A DNA stretch of 33,541 nt from SZUA-430 sp044375275 (GCA_044375275.1 JBILMZ010000013.1:1-33541), one strand, 5' to 3'. Shown: positions 22,821 to 31,067, counted from the first letter of the stretch. Program-made: numbers and translations. Notes: generated by a model from the sequence alone, not told the origin.

Positions 22821-23816
22821 ATGGGCGGCAATTTCGGGTCCTCGCCGTCCATGATGTCTTTCTTCCGATCGCTGTTGAGCTTTCTTCTCGTTTCGGCCCT
22901 GCTTCTGACGGCATTGCCACTCATAGGGTTCTGGCTCAGCGACCTGCACTGGTCGTTCGACCTGGCCGCCCAGTTCATGCTTCCGGCCATCATCGCCGGG
23001 TGCGCACTCGCCATCATTGCAGGCCTGCTGCAGCGCGCGGGTACGGGTGCGGGCGCACTGGCCGTTGCCATCATGATCTCCCTGAATGCGGGGACATGGA
23101 CTTCACCGCACAAGGATGTGTCCGAAAGCCTGCCTCGCTTCAAGGTGCTGAACTTCAATGTCTGGTACCGCAACAACGACCTGGCGAGCGTGGCTGAAAC
23201 CATCCGGCGCGCGAATGCCGATCTCGTGGTGCTGCTCGAAGTGACGCCGCGCATACGGGATGCGTTGAAGCCTGTCACTGACACCTATCCCTACAAGCTC
23301 GGGTGCGGTGATGGCGATCCCTGCAACATCATGGTGTTGTCGCGGGCACGTCTGAAGGCCAACGCGCTGGTGCGCACGTCCGACAGTTTCCGATCGCCCT
23401 TGCTGTCATTCAGCGCAAGCCTGGGCGGCTGCCCCATGACGATCTACGCAACGCATCTGACACGGCCCTATCCCTTCACACCTCCCGAGGCGCAGATCAG
23501 GCAGGCGATGGAAGTCGCCAATGAGGTGGCTGCGTTTCCAGCAGCCAAGATGCTGATTGGAGATTTCAACGCGGCGCCCTGGGGGCATGTGATGCAGAGC
23601 ATTGCTGCGCGCGCGGACCTGAGGCTGCTGGCGGGAGCCGGGGGCACGTGGCCCGTATCCCTGCCGAAGCAGATGCGCATTCCCATCGATCACATGCTCG
23701 CGGGAAGAGGCCTTGTTTTCACGAAGCGCGAGGTGCTTCCAGCGGCGGGATCAGATCACGCCCCCGTTCTCGCGACCGTGGCGGTGGCCGAGCCTGACAG
23801 GTGTCAAGCGAACTGA
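22821..23816 (+). CDS. Membrane-anchored endonuclease/exonuclease/phosphatase-family protein
   Basis: This is an EEP-fold metal-dependent hydrolase of unknown substrate. The 331-residue product has two to three N-terminal membrane helices (SLLSFLLVSALLLTALPLIG, then a pair around AQFMLPAIIAGCALAIIAGL and GALAVAIMISLNA). A catalytic domain follows with FKVLNFNVWYRNN, VVLLEVTP, IYATHLTRPYPF, LIGDFNAAPW and SDHAPVLA, the usual metal and catalytic motifs. The start is uncertain: ATG 22821 is used, but ATG 22854 (MSFFRSLLSFLL) begins directly at the first helix; neither has a clear ribosome site. It diverges from nadA across the operator region. Confidence 0.82.
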   Translation: MGGNFGSSPSMMSFFRSLLSFLLVSALLLTALPLIGFWLSDLHWSFDLAAQFMLPAIIAGCALAIIAGLLQRAGTGAGALAVAIMISLNAGTWTSPHKDVSESLPRFKVLNFNVWYRNNDLASVAETIRRANADLVVLLEVTPRIRDALKPVTDTYPYKLGCGDGDPCNIMVLSRARLKANALVRTSDSFRSPLLSFSASLGGCPMTIYATHLTRPYPFTPPEAQIRQAMEVANEVAAFPAAKMLIGDFNAAPWGHVMQSIAARADLRLLAGAGGTWPVSLPKQMRIPIDHMLAGRGLVFTKREVLPAAGSDHAPVLATVAVAEPDRCQAN

Positions 23817-23841
23817 AATCTCCTGCGGGCCTGCCTGTGTC

Positions 23842-24810
23842 TCAAGGGCGTGCCGTTCGAAGCATGGGAACGCGTACGCCGGGAGTCGGTCGTTCTCGCA
23901 GGACTTCGCGCCGGAAGCGGAACTGTTCAGCTGGTCGCCCGCCTGCCTTGGCAGTCCGCTTTCCGGTACGCTCCACGAGTCCGCCATTCTCGACCAGTCT
24001 CCGGAAATTCTGCTTGTGCAGACGGATGCCCGAGATCGCCTCGACCGTTCGCTGCAGGTCCAGAAGCGTGAAGTTGGTGTCCATGAGTTCGAACACGATG
24101 GGGCGATATTTGAGCTTGCCGCGCATGCGTCCCATGCCGGTCGCCAGGATGCGCCGGTGATCGAATTGCATCGGTCGTCCGAAGCGGGCCTGCATGGTTG
24201 CGGCAGGCGCAGAAGGTGGCAAGGCGCGGCCGTCGCGACGTGCTTCGAGAACAAGTCCTGCCTCGTACATCAGTTCATAACGCTCGAGGACCTTCTCTTC
24301 ATCCCAGTGACCGCCTTCGAGGCCAAAGCAGAGGCGGGCGCGTTCCCAGCGGGTTTCGGACTCGGCCTGCTCGGCCCAGGCTTCGAGATAGGGCCGGATC
24401 AACTGCTCGATGATGGGCGGCTTCTCGCTGCGCCAGTCTTCCCAGGGAAAGAAGTCATAGATGTCATGCCAGCGACCGGACCGGTCAGCGTCGCCCGTCA
24501 GTCGTGTCAGCGCCAGATAGCCGACCGAGACCACACGTGCATCTTCGCCGGGGACGAGGTCGTGGCGGCCGCGATCGCCGAAGGTATAAAGCTGTTCCAC
24601 ATAACCGAGCGATACATGGGTCTGCTCCTGCACGAGGCTGCGCAGGCCGATCTCCAGCGTGCGGTGGCGCTGCGGTTCGAACGGGCCGAATGGCAGTCCC
24701 TGCGCGGCTTCAGCTTTCTGGTCTGCGCCTGGCGGAACGACAAGTACACATGGCGTATCCTTCATGACCGTGATCACGCAGGCATTCAGGCCGATCACGA
24801 CCGTGTTCAT
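23842..24810 (-). CDS. nadQ: NadQ-type NAD regulator (Nudix-like + winged helix)
   Basis: The 322-residue product looks like the alphaproteobacterial 'NAD regulator' family (NadQ, COG4111), which is proposed to repress nadABC. An N-terminal Nudix-like domain (about 1-120, VVIGLNACVITVMKDTPCVLVV) lacks an obvious intact Nudix catalytic box. A middle helical region follows, then a C-terminal NrtR-like winged helix (about 235-300; FTLLDLQRTVEAISG, NFRRLVENGGLVERTG, AGGRPAEQFRF). The ATG at 24810 has AAGGG five bases upstream. A GTG at 24849 overlapping the previous stop would add 13 residues. It is the third gene of the HD hydrolase-phosphatase-nadQ operon, about 1.2 kb from its presumed target. 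Confidence 0.82.
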   Translation of the reverse strand: MNTVVIGLNACVITVMKDTPCVLVVPPGADQKAEAAQGLPFGPFEPQRHRTLEIGLRSLVQEQTHVSLGYVEQLYTFGDRGRHDLVPGEDARVVSVGYLALTRLTGDADRSGRWHDIYDFFPWEDWRSEKPPIIEQLIRPYLEAWAEQAESETRWERARLCFGLEGGHWDEEKVLERYELMYEAGLVLEARRDGRALPPSAPAATMQARFGRPMQFDHRRILATGMGRMRGKLKYRPIVFELMDTNFTLLDLQRTVEAISGIRLHKQNFRRLVENGGLVERTGKRTAKAGGRPAEQFRFRREVLRERPTPGVRVPMLRTARP

Positions 24811-24845
24811 GCCATCCCTTGATCCGGCAGCAGCCATTGACCGGT

Positions 24846-25361
24846 TCACTCCGGCAGAGGCAATGAGAAAAGTGCGCCCTCGAAAACCACCTTGCCGGGG
24901 CCAATGGCGTCCATGGCGTCCACCATCCGGCCATCCCGATCGAGAAGCGCGTCGGCGAAGGCGATGATCCGCGCATTGGGCTGGGCGTGCGGGGCACGTC
25001 GACGGAGCTCTCGTGCGATCTCGAGTTCGCGTCCGGGCGTGCTCAGCATGCAGGCGATGGCGAAGGCCGAGGCTGTCGAGCGACTTATTCCGGCCCAGCA
25101 GTGCACGAGCATTGGCTGGCTGCGGTTCCAGTCCCGTGCGAAGGCAAGCAGGTCCCTCACATGCATTTCGTCTGGCGGCGTTCGCTCGGTTGAGTGGGAT
25201 ACGATGTCATGCATGCCGAGCTTGAGGTGCCGGTGCCCGGAGATGTTTTCGGGGGTTGGCATCTCGTCGTGCGGATCGAGCAGGGTGATGAGGTGGGACG
25301 GGCGGATCTGCTCGCTCACTGTCGGGACCTTGCTCTTCGGGCACACGTAAATGGCGGGCAT
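24846..25361 (-). CDS. Tyrosine/dual-specificity phosphatase-family protein
   Basis: The 171-residue soluble product carries the cysteine-phosphatase signature HCxxGxxRS as HCWAGISRS (Cys88, Arg94), preceded by LITLLDPHDEMPTPENI and followed by helices. It belongs to a conserved alphaproteobacterial group of small tyrosine-phosphatase-like proteins of unknown substrate. The start has AGGAAA upstream, and this ribosome site overlaps the TAG stop of the HD gene, indicating translational coupling. nadQ follows immediately. Confidence 0.88.
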   Translation of the reverse strand: MPAIYVCPKSKVPTVSEQIRPSHLITLLDPHDEMPTPENISGHRHLKLGMHDIVSHSTERTPPDEMHVRDLLAFARDWNRSQPMLVHCWAGISRSTASAFAIACMLSTPGRELEIARELRRRAPHAQPNARIIAFADALLDRDGRMVDAMDAIGPGKVVFEGALFSLPLPE

Positions 25362-25369
25362 GTCGTTTC

Positions 25370-25981
25370 CTAGCTGTCGGATGGAGACGGCAGAAGTTCG
25401 TTGAAGCGGGCGACATAGGCGGCCTGGGCGTCGCGTGCTGCCAGCGGCACAAGCTTGACCTGGCGCAGGCCGCGGGGTGACCCGAAGAATTCAAGTGCTT
25501 CCTCTACCGAGAAGCCGGCGAGTTGCGTTGCTTCAAAGTAGGCGGATGCCTTGTCGGCGCGCTTGATGAGAACGTTCAGGTCATCCGGCAGCTGCGCGGG
25601 CAGGCCGAAGCGTACATGAATGGCCGCGAGCAGTTTGTTCTCCAGGGCCTTGTAGTCCAGACCGACGGCTGCCTTGAAAGGGCTGATCAGGTCACCCACA
25701 ACGTATTCAGGTGCATCGTGCAGCAAGGCTGCCAGGCGCCATTTGTCGGCGATACCCGGTTTCAGCTGCGCCAGGCACTCCTCGACAACGATGCAGTGTT
25801 CCGCGACGGAGAAAGCGTGATCACCGTTGGTCTGCCCATTCCAGCGCGCGACGCGCGCCAGCCCATGGGCAATGTCCTCGATCTCGATGTCGAACGGTGA
25901 TGGGTCCAGCAGATCGAGGCGGCGTCCAGACAGCATGCGCTGCCAGGCGCGGGTCTGGGGCTGTTTCTGGAGTTTGCTCAT
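25370..25981 (-). CDS. HD-domain phosphohydrolase (YfbR-like)
   Basis: The 203-residue product has an HD-type metal site: HAFSVAEHCIVV supplies His62, and LLHDAPEYVVGDLISPFK supplies His88-Asp89. This pattern resembles YfbR-type 5'-nucleotidases and related nucleotide phosphohydrolases. From the ATG at 25981, AGGA lies six bases upstream. The frame is open further upstream to 26095, but that region holds the FNR-type site and promoter of the divergent stress gene. It is the first gene of the operon with the tyrosine phosphatase and nadQ. That company hints at nucleotide metabolism, but the substrate is unknown. Confidence 0.85.
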   Translation of the reverse strand: MSKLQKQPQTRAWQRMLSGRRLDLLDPSPFDIEIEDIAHGLARVARWNGQTNGDHAFSVAEHCIVVEECLAQLKPGIADKWRLAALLHDAPEYVVGDLISPFKAAVGLDYKALENKLLAAIHVRFGLPAQLPDDLNVLIKRADKASAYFEATQLAGFSVEEALEFFGSPRGLRQVKLVPLAARDAQAAYVARFNELLPSPSDS

Positions 25982-26023
25982 CCCTGGTCCTGTGTGACTG
26001 CGCGCCGTGTTGAGCGCAAACGC

Positions 26024-26037
26024 TTGATCCAAGTCAA
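26024..26037. promoter_or_regulatory. FNR/FixK-type box upstream of usp
   Basis: TTGAT-CCAA-GTCAA differs from TTGAT-N4-ATCAA at one base. A -10-like TATAGA lies at 26060-26065, placing the start near 26072 and the box centre at about -41.5, the classical class II activator position. Confidence 0.68.
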
Positions 26038-26097
26038 GGCCAGGCAGATAATTCGCCCCTATAGAAGCGTAACGATCCTGCGAAAGGCGCGACAACC

Positions 26098-26952
26098 ATG
26101 ACTTACCGCAAGCTGCTTGTGCCGCTCAATGGCACTGAACGCGACAATCAGGTGTTAACGGCGGCCTTCGAGATCGCCAAACCCTGCAAAGCTCATGTCA
26201 TGGGCATTTATGTCCGGCCTGACGCGGCAGAAGTGCTGCCGTACCTTGGCGAAGGCGTATCCGCCAGCGTGATCCAGGAGATCATGGATGCGGCGCGGGC
26301 CTCTGCCGGAAAATCCGCAGCTGCGGCGCGCAGCTCACTCGACCAGTATGCAAAGAAGTATGCCGCGCCGACAATGGAAACCGCGGGGCTGTCGGCTTCG
26401 TTCTGCCTGCGGGACGGGCCGGCCGATCTCGTGGTCTCCGACGAAGCGCGCCTTGCCGACCTTGTCATCTTTCCGTTGCCGGGTCCGAGCGGTCACGCCA
26501 ATCTGCGCCAGATGATCGAGACGACCTTGCTGAACGGGCGCAGCCCGGTTTTGCTGGTCCCGGCGACGCACAAGACAGTGTATGGGGCCAAGGCCGTCAT
26601 TGGATGGGACGGCGGTTCGACTGCCGCGCGCACCGTTGCGGCGGCCATTCCCATGCTCAAGGCGGCGTCAGCCATCGAGATCCTCAGCGTTTCCTCCGGC
26701 AGCATCGAGACGGCCGAGATGGATCGCCTGCGTGACTATCTGCGCCTCTACGGGCTGAGTGCGACCGAACATGGCATCAATCCCGGCGGACAGAACATTG
26801 GCGCCGCGCTTCTTGATGCGGCGTCGCGGGCCGAGGCCGGCGTGTTTGTGCTGGGCGGCTATGGTCACAGTCGCTGGCGCGAACTCGTTATGGGTGGCGT
26901 GACCCGTCACGTCCTGTCCGAAGCTACATTGCCCATTTTCATGGCCCATTGA
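26098..26952 (+). CDS. Universal stress protein, tandem Usp domains
   Basis: The 284-residue product contains two Usp folds: the first begins MTYRKLLVPLNGTERDNQVLTAAFEIAKP, the second AVIGWDGGSTAARTVAAAIPML. The second ends with the ATP-binding pattern GGYGHSRWRELVMGGVTRHVL. Such tandem proteins help cells survive oxygen limitation and other stresses; molecular roles vary. An AAGGCG ribosome site precedes the ATG. The upstream FNR/FixK-type box suggests induction at low oxygen. A small conserved gene follows 15 bases later. Confidence 0.93.
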   Translation: MTYRKLLVPLNGTERDNQVLTAAFEIAKPCKAHVMGIYVRPDAAEVLPYLGEGVSASVIQEIMDAARASAGKSAAAARSSLDQYAKKYAAPTMETAGLSASFCLRDGPADLVVSDEARLADLVIFPLPGPSGHANLRQMIETTLLNGRSPVLLVPATHKTVYGAKAVIGWDGGSTAARTVAAAIPMLKAASAIEILSVSSGSIETAEMDRLRDYLRLYGLSATEHGINPGGQNIGAALLDAASRAEAGVFVLGGYGHSRWRELVMGGVTRHVLSEATLPIFMAH

Positions 26953-26967
26953 ATCAGGAGAGCACCC

Positions 26968-27336
26968 TTGAGCCTCTTTCGCGTGAAGCTAGAACTTGCC
27001 AGGTCCAAAGAAGCACCGGATGGTGATCCTTCGCATGGATACGCCTTCGTCGCACCGCTTGATTCAGCCGGCCACCTCGATGCCACGGCCTGGAAAGCGG
27101 TGAAGGATCGCTGCGCGGTTGAGCGCATCGTGAAGCATGCCGTGGTCGAGAAAGGCCATCTTGTCCACGTCGGAAAGGGCTGGCATTTCGATTACAAGGC
27201 GGGAACGCGGGACGATGACGAGCCGCTTTACAAGCTGGATCGCCACGTCCTCAAGGAAGGCGAATACGTGTCGGTAACCGAGCACGATGGTGTTGTTCGC
27301 ACGTTCAAGGTTGTCATGGTCAGCGTGGTAACCTGA
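26968..27336 (+). CDS. Conserved small protein, function unknown
   Basis: The 122-residue product is not recognised. It is soluble, beta-rich in appearance and contains no cysteine motif beyond one Cys. Its start is YAFVAPLDSAGHLDATAWK-like after a short N-terminus, and it ends with EHDGVVRTFKVVMVS. The TTG start at 26968 is preceded by a strong AGGAGAG ribosome site. It lies 15 bases after the universal stress protein and probably shares its low-oxygen-type promoter. I can give no biochemical role. Confidence 0.75.
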   Translation: MSLFRVKLELARSKEAPDGDPSHGYAFVAPLDSAGHLDATAWKAVKDRCAVERIVKHAVVEKGHLVHVGKGWHFDYKAGTRDDDEPLYKLDRHVLKEGEYVSVTEHDGVVRTFKVVMVSVVT

Positions 27337-27399
27337 ATGCGGCGTTCTCGCTCGCCTGAGCGGTCGAGAACGATCTAGTTCAATGGGCGAACGCCGCAT
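27337..27399. repeat. Nested inverted repeats between convergent genes
   Basis: Outer arms ATGCGGCGTTC (27337-27347) and GAACGCCGCAT (27389-27399) are perfect 11-base complements. An inner pair GTTCTCG (27344-27350) and CGAGAAC (27365-27371) is also perfect. The two overlap at GTTC, so they cannot both form. It may work as a bidirectional terminator, although no clear T-run follows. Confidence 0.65.
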
Positions 27400-27426
27400 G
27401 CGCAGGCAGGAACCGACTGGCTTGAG

Positions 27427-28428
27427 CTAGTTTGCATTGGACGGCCTCACCACAAGTACCTTTATTTCCCGCTGCGGACGGAAGTTTCGAATCTCAACCG
27501 AAAATGTTGTTGGACCCGTCTTCCTGACGCCGTTTCCGCAGAAGGAGACGATATTTCTGGTGCTGCCCTTGTCGACTGTCATGCGGAAGCGACCGATCGG
27601 GCCTTTCCATGTGTTTGCAGTCGTCACGACGTAGTCGATCACATGACCGCTGCCACCATTCTGCGGTGTCAAAATGCGCTTGATCGCGCGTTCCGTCGGC
27701 TGATCGACGCAAGCATCCTGTGCGAGCTGGCGATCATAGGCGAAGTGGTTCGAAACCATCACGAAACCGGCAGGGTAGGGCTTGTAGCGATGCTGAACTC
27801 TCACGATCCGACCCGGCGCAAAGGTCTGTTCGCGCACAAAGATCGTTGACAGGAACCAGCCTGGTGCTTCGTAGCCACTGCTCTTCGTGTATATCCCCCG
27901 CCTCTCCCAGTCAGCCTTCCTCGAGGCTGGCAATCGAGCGTATGCCCTTCTGATCGCATCGGCGTCAAAAGTGAGCGGAATGCCCGCTCCTGCCAATTCG
28001 CCGGTGATGTCCGTTCCGTTGGTGAAGCGGAACCTGTCCTGCTTGTCCCACTCATTTTTCTGCGCAAAAACATAAGCGCGCACGACTGGCCGTGAGGATA
28101 CTCGGTTGCCCTCGACCCGGGTTTCGAACTTCAGGAGCTCCAAGTCCGTTACCTTGCTCATGTCGTAGCCAGTGTCAGCCTCGAAGTTCACGGCAACAGG
28201 CAACCCCGGCATCGGGAACCCGATTTGCGCCGTGACCGGTGAGGTACTGTCATTTCGGAACCTGTAATCGACCCGCACTTCATCGAGCGACAGGAAGAGG
28301 TCCTCTTCCAGCATCGAGATGGATTCGGATTTCTGGAGTGTCAGGCCACCTGCGGGCAGGCCCATGAAGCCGTCATTCGCGGCCGCGGGTGTTGCCAGCA
28401 ACAAAAGAGCGAGTAAGAGCCTGCGCAT
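27427..28428 (-). CDS. DUF4424-family secreted protein
   Basis: The 333-residue product has a signal peptide (MRRLLLALLLLATPAAA) and then DGFMGLPAGGLTLQKSESISMLEEDLFLSLDEVRVDYRF, the start of the DUF4424 family. It continues with FRNDSTSPVTAQIGFPMPG, KADWERRGIY and a beta-rich C-terminus (GRIVRVQHRYKPYP, FSVEIRNFRPQREIKVLVV). It probably is a periplasmic protein of unknown function. Two cysteines in the C-terminal half (QDACVDQP and SFCGNG) could form a disulfide. It follows the ketoacyl synthase gene by 23 bases with AGAGGAC as ribosome site. Confidence 0.85.
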   Translation of the reverse strand: MRRLLLALLLLATPAAANDGFMGLPAGGLTLQKSESISMLEEDLFLSLDEVRVDYRFRNDSTSPVTAQIGFPMPGLPVAVNFEADTGYDMSKVTDLELLKFETRVEGNRVSSRPVVRAYVFAQKNEWDKQDRFRFTNGTDITGELAGAGIPLTFDADAIRRAYARLPASRKADWERRGIYTKSSGYEAPGWFLSTIFVREQTFAPGRIVRVQHRYKPYPAGFVMVSNHFAYDRQLAQDACVDQPTERAIKRILTPQNGGSGHVIDYVVTTANTWKGPIGRFRMTVDKGSTRNIVSFCGNGVRKTGPTTFSVEIRNFRPQREIKVLVVRPSNAN

Positions 28429-28451
28429 GATCTGTCCTCTTTCCGAAGTGA

Positions 28452-29576
28452 CTAACGGATCTTCTTCACGATGACGCTGCCGGCCGAGTATCCGGCGCCG
28501 AAAGAACAGATGACGCCGAGGTCACCCACCTTGAGGTCGGTGTTGTTCTTGTGGAAGGCAATGATCGAACCTGCCGAACTGGTGTTGGCATAGGTGTCCA
28601 GAATGATCGGGGCTTCGCCAGGGTTAGGGTCACGGCCCAGGACCTTGCGCGAAATGAAGTCGTTCATGTTGATGTTGGCCTGGTGCAGCCAGAGGCGCGA
28701 CAGGCTCGTCGCCGGAATCTTCTCGTCGCCCAGGTGGGTGACGATCAGTTCCGCCACCATCGGCACGACTTCCTTGAAGACCTTTCGGCCTTCCTGGACG
28801 AACAGCTTGTCGGATTTTCCTGCCGATTCCGGTGCTGCACGGTTCAGGAAGCCGAAGTTGTTGCGGATGTTGTTCGAGAACTGGGTGAGCAGGCGCGTCC
28901 CGACGATTTCCCAGGCCTGGCGGCCCTTCACTTCCGTTGCCGGTTCCAGAACGATGGCTGTTGCGACGTCGCCGAAAATGAAGTGGCTGTCGCGATCCCT
29001 GAAGTTCAGGTGCCCCGAGCAGATCTCGGGATTGATCACGAGGGCGCGCCTGGCATTGCCGGCCCGGATCATGTCCGCTGCCGCCTGCATGCCGAAGGTT
29101 GCCGACGAGCAGGCGACGTTCATGTCGAAGCCGAACCCGCCGCAACCCAGCGCATTCTGGATCTCGATGGCGATGGCCGGATAGGCGCGCTGGAGGTTCG
29201 AGCAGGCAACGATCACGCAGTCGATTTCCTGCGCCGTGCGGCCCGCATTGGCGAGGGCTTCCTTCGCCGCTGCCACGCCCATCTCGGCGAGGATGGAAAT
29301 CTGATCGTTGGGGCGTTCGGCAATGCGCGGGCACATCGTGTCCGGGTCCAGGATGCCCTGCTTTTCCATCACGTAACGTGACTTGATGCCCGAGGCCTTG
29401 ACCACGAATTCCGCGCTGGATTCCGTCAGTGCCTGAACGCGGCCCTCGGCAATTGCCGCCGCGTTTTCAGCGTTGAACTTCTTGATCCAGGCGTTATAGG
29501 AGGCGACCAGTTCTTCGTTGCTGATGGAGTTCGGCGGGGTAAAGAGCCCCGTTCCGCTGATGGCGACTGACGTCAC
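28452..29576 (-). CDS. FabH-like beta-ketoacyl-ACP synthase III
   Basis: This is a thiolase-fold condensing enzyme. The 374-residue product has the active-site triad Cys156 (NVACSSATFG), His298 (LWLHQANINMN) and Asn331 (YANTSSAGS), plus the C-terminal GVICSFGAGYSAGSVIV. It is longer than housekeeping FabH (about 320 aa) and belongs to the longer FabH-like group whose N-terminus includes SYNAWIKKFNAENAAAI. The substrate may be an acyl-CoA or acyl-ACP; sequence alone cannot tell. The start is GTG with GAGGG five bases upstream. The gene diverges from queC and the DUF4424 gene follows. Confidence 0.9.
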   Translation of the reverse strand: MTSVAISGTGLFTPPNSISNEELVASYNAWIKKFNAENAAAIAEGRVQALTESSAEFVVKASGIKSRYVMEKQGILDPDTMCPRIAERPNDQISILAEMGVAAAKEALANAGRTAQEIDCVIVACSNLQRAYPAIAIEIQNALGCGGFGFDMNVACSSATFGMQAAADMIRAGNARRALVINPEICSGHLNFRDRDSHFIFGDVATAIVLEPATEVKGRQAWEIVGTRLLTQFSNNIRNNFGFLNRAAPESAGKSDKLFVQEGRKVFKEVVPMVAELIVTHLGDEKIPATSLSRLWLHQANINMNDFISRKVLGRDPNPGEAPIILDTYANTSSAGSIIAFHKNNTDLKVGDLGVICSFGAGYSAGSVIVKKIR

Positions 29577-29681
29577 GTTAACCCTCGTCCAAGCTTTAAT
29601 TGTCAGGTGCGTGGTTTAGCCCATTGCGTGGCCCGGCGCATCCCCCCAATCTCCCGCAAAATTTGACGCTCAGGTTGTGCC

Positions 29682-30395
29682 TTGACGCAGAGTGGAAAAG
29701 CGCTGGTTCTGTTTTCAGGCGGGCAGGATTCTGCCACGTGCCTGGCGTGGGCGCTTGACCGGTTTTCCGCGGTCGAGACCATCGGTTTTGCCTATGGGCA
29801 GCGACATGCGGTGGAGCTTGAAGTCCGCGGGGCTTTCATGGCCCGGTTGCGGTCCGCCTTTCCGGCCTGGGCCGGCCGGTTGGGTGAGGATCACATGCTT
29901 GACCTGTCCGTGATCGGACTGATGGGACAGACCGCGCTGACGGCGGATGTCGAGATCGAGATGGGACGAAACAACCTGCCCACCACGTTTGTCCCGGGAC
30001 GAAACATCCTGTTTTTTACATCGGCAGCAGCCGTGGCCTATCGCCGGGGACTGCGTCACCTTGTGGGCGGCATGTGCGAAACCGACTACTCCGGTTATCC
30101 CGACTGCCGCGATGACACGCTGAAGGCGCTGCAGGTTGCACTGAACCTGGGCCTCGACTCCCGGTTCGTCATCGAGACGCCGCTGATGTGGCTGGACAAG
30201 GCGGCGACCTGGTCACTTGCGGACCGGCTTGGCGGGCAGCGTCTCGTCGACCTGATGATCGAGCATACCCATTCCTGCTATCGCGGTGACCGTTCGCGGC
30301 GTCATGCGTGGGGATATGGTTGTGGGACATGCCCGGCCTGCGAATTGCGGGCTGGCGGCTGGAGCCGCTTTGCCGACGGGCGCACGACGTCATGA
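29682..30395 (+). CDS. queC: 7-cyano-7-deazaguanine (preQ0) synthase QueC
   Basis: QueC converts 7-carboxy-7-deazaguanine and ammonia to preQ0 with ATP. The 237-residue product has the PP-loop motif LFSGGQDSATCLAW, the conserved FAYGQRHAVELE, VPGRNILFFTSAAAVAYRRG and MCETDYSGYPDCR, and a C-terminal zinc-site cluster (CYRGDR followed by CGTCPACELRAGG). The start is TTG at 29682 with only a weak AGG upstream, but no better start preserves the PP-loop. It overlaps queE by four bases (ATGA) and begins the queC-queE-queD-queF set. Confidence 0.95.
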   Translation: MTQSGKALVLFSGGQDSATCLAWALDRFSAVETIGFAYGQRHAVELEVRGAFMARLRSAFPAWAGRLGEDHMLDLSVIGLMGQTALTADVEIEMGRNNLPTTFVPGRNILFFTSAAAVAYRRGLRHLVGGMCETDYSGYPDCRDDTLKALQVALNLGLDSRFVIETPLMWLDKAATWSLADRLGGQRLVDLMIEHTHSCYRGDRSRRHAWGYGCGTCPACELRAGGWSRFADGRTTS

Positions 30396-31027
30396 CCTAT
30401 GCCGTCAAGGAGATGTTCTACACGCTTCAGGGTGAAGGCCTGCGTGCCGGTCGCCCGGCCGTGTTTTGCCGCTTTGCGGGCTGCAACCTGTGGAGCGGAC
30501 GCGAAGCGGACCGTGCAACGGCGCAGTGCACATTCTGCGACACTGACTTCGTCGGAACGGACGGCACCGGTGGTGGCAAGTTCGAGACTGCGTCTTCCCT
30601 CGCGACGGCCATCCACGCGCTCTGGCCGCAAGGCGTTGGCGGCCAGCCCTATGTCGTGTTTACCGGTGGCGAGCCCCTGCTGCAGATCGATGAGGCGCTG
30701 ATCGATGCCATGCATGCGCGGGGCTTCGAGATCGCGGTTGAAACCAATGGCACGATTGCAGCGCCCGCCGGCATTGACTGGATCTGTGTCAGTCCGAAGG
30801 CCGGCAACGAACTGGTGCAGACGCGCGGGCAGGAGCTCAAGCTCGTGTTTCCGCAGGCGGGCGCCGAGCCTGCGCGCTTCGAGGCGCTTGCGTTCGAGCA
30901 TTTCCTCCTGCAGCCCTTGTGGGGATCGCAGACGCAAGAGAACATGCGTGCTGCAGCGCGCTATTGCATGGAGCATCCGCGTTGGCGGCTGAGCGTGCAG
31001 ACCCACAAATGGATCGGTATCCCGTGA
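30392..31027 (+). CDS. queE: 7-carboxy-7-deazaguanine synthase QueE
   Basis: QueE is a radical-SAM enzyme that turns 6-carboxytetrahydropterin into 7-carboxy-7-deazaguanine. The 211-residue product shows KEMFYTLQGEGLRAGRPAVFCRF, the three cluster cysteines in CNLWSGREADRATAQCTFCD (the long spacing C-x14-C-x2-C typical of this QueE subgroup), TGGEPLLQ and VETNGT, and the end SVQTHKWIGIP. The ATG at 30392 overlaps the queC stop (ATGA). An upstream in-frame ATG at 30308 lies inside queC and is not used. Confidence 0.96.
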   Translation: MTYAVKEMFYTLQGEGLRAGRPAVFCRFAGCNLWSGREADRATAQCTFCDTDFVGTDGTGGGKFETASSLATAIHALWPQGVGGQPYVVFTGGEPLLQIDEALIDAMHARGFEIAVETNGTIAAPAGIDWICVSPKAGNELVQTRGQELKLVFPQAGAEPARFEALAFEHFLLQPLWGSQTQENMRAAARYCMEHPRWRLSVQTHKWIGIP

Positions 31028-31067
31028 TGAACCTGGGTGCCAACATGACAAACAAGAAGTGACGCTG

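Noticed and set aside
23713..24822. 369-codon open frame on the plus strand
   Set aside because: It overlaps the end of the EEP gene and runs antisense to nadQ. nadQ has recognisable domains; this translation has none.
29577..29681. Possible preQ1 riboswitch before queC
   Set aside because: I could not find a convincing preQ1-I or preQ1-II pseudoknot pattern in these 105 bases.
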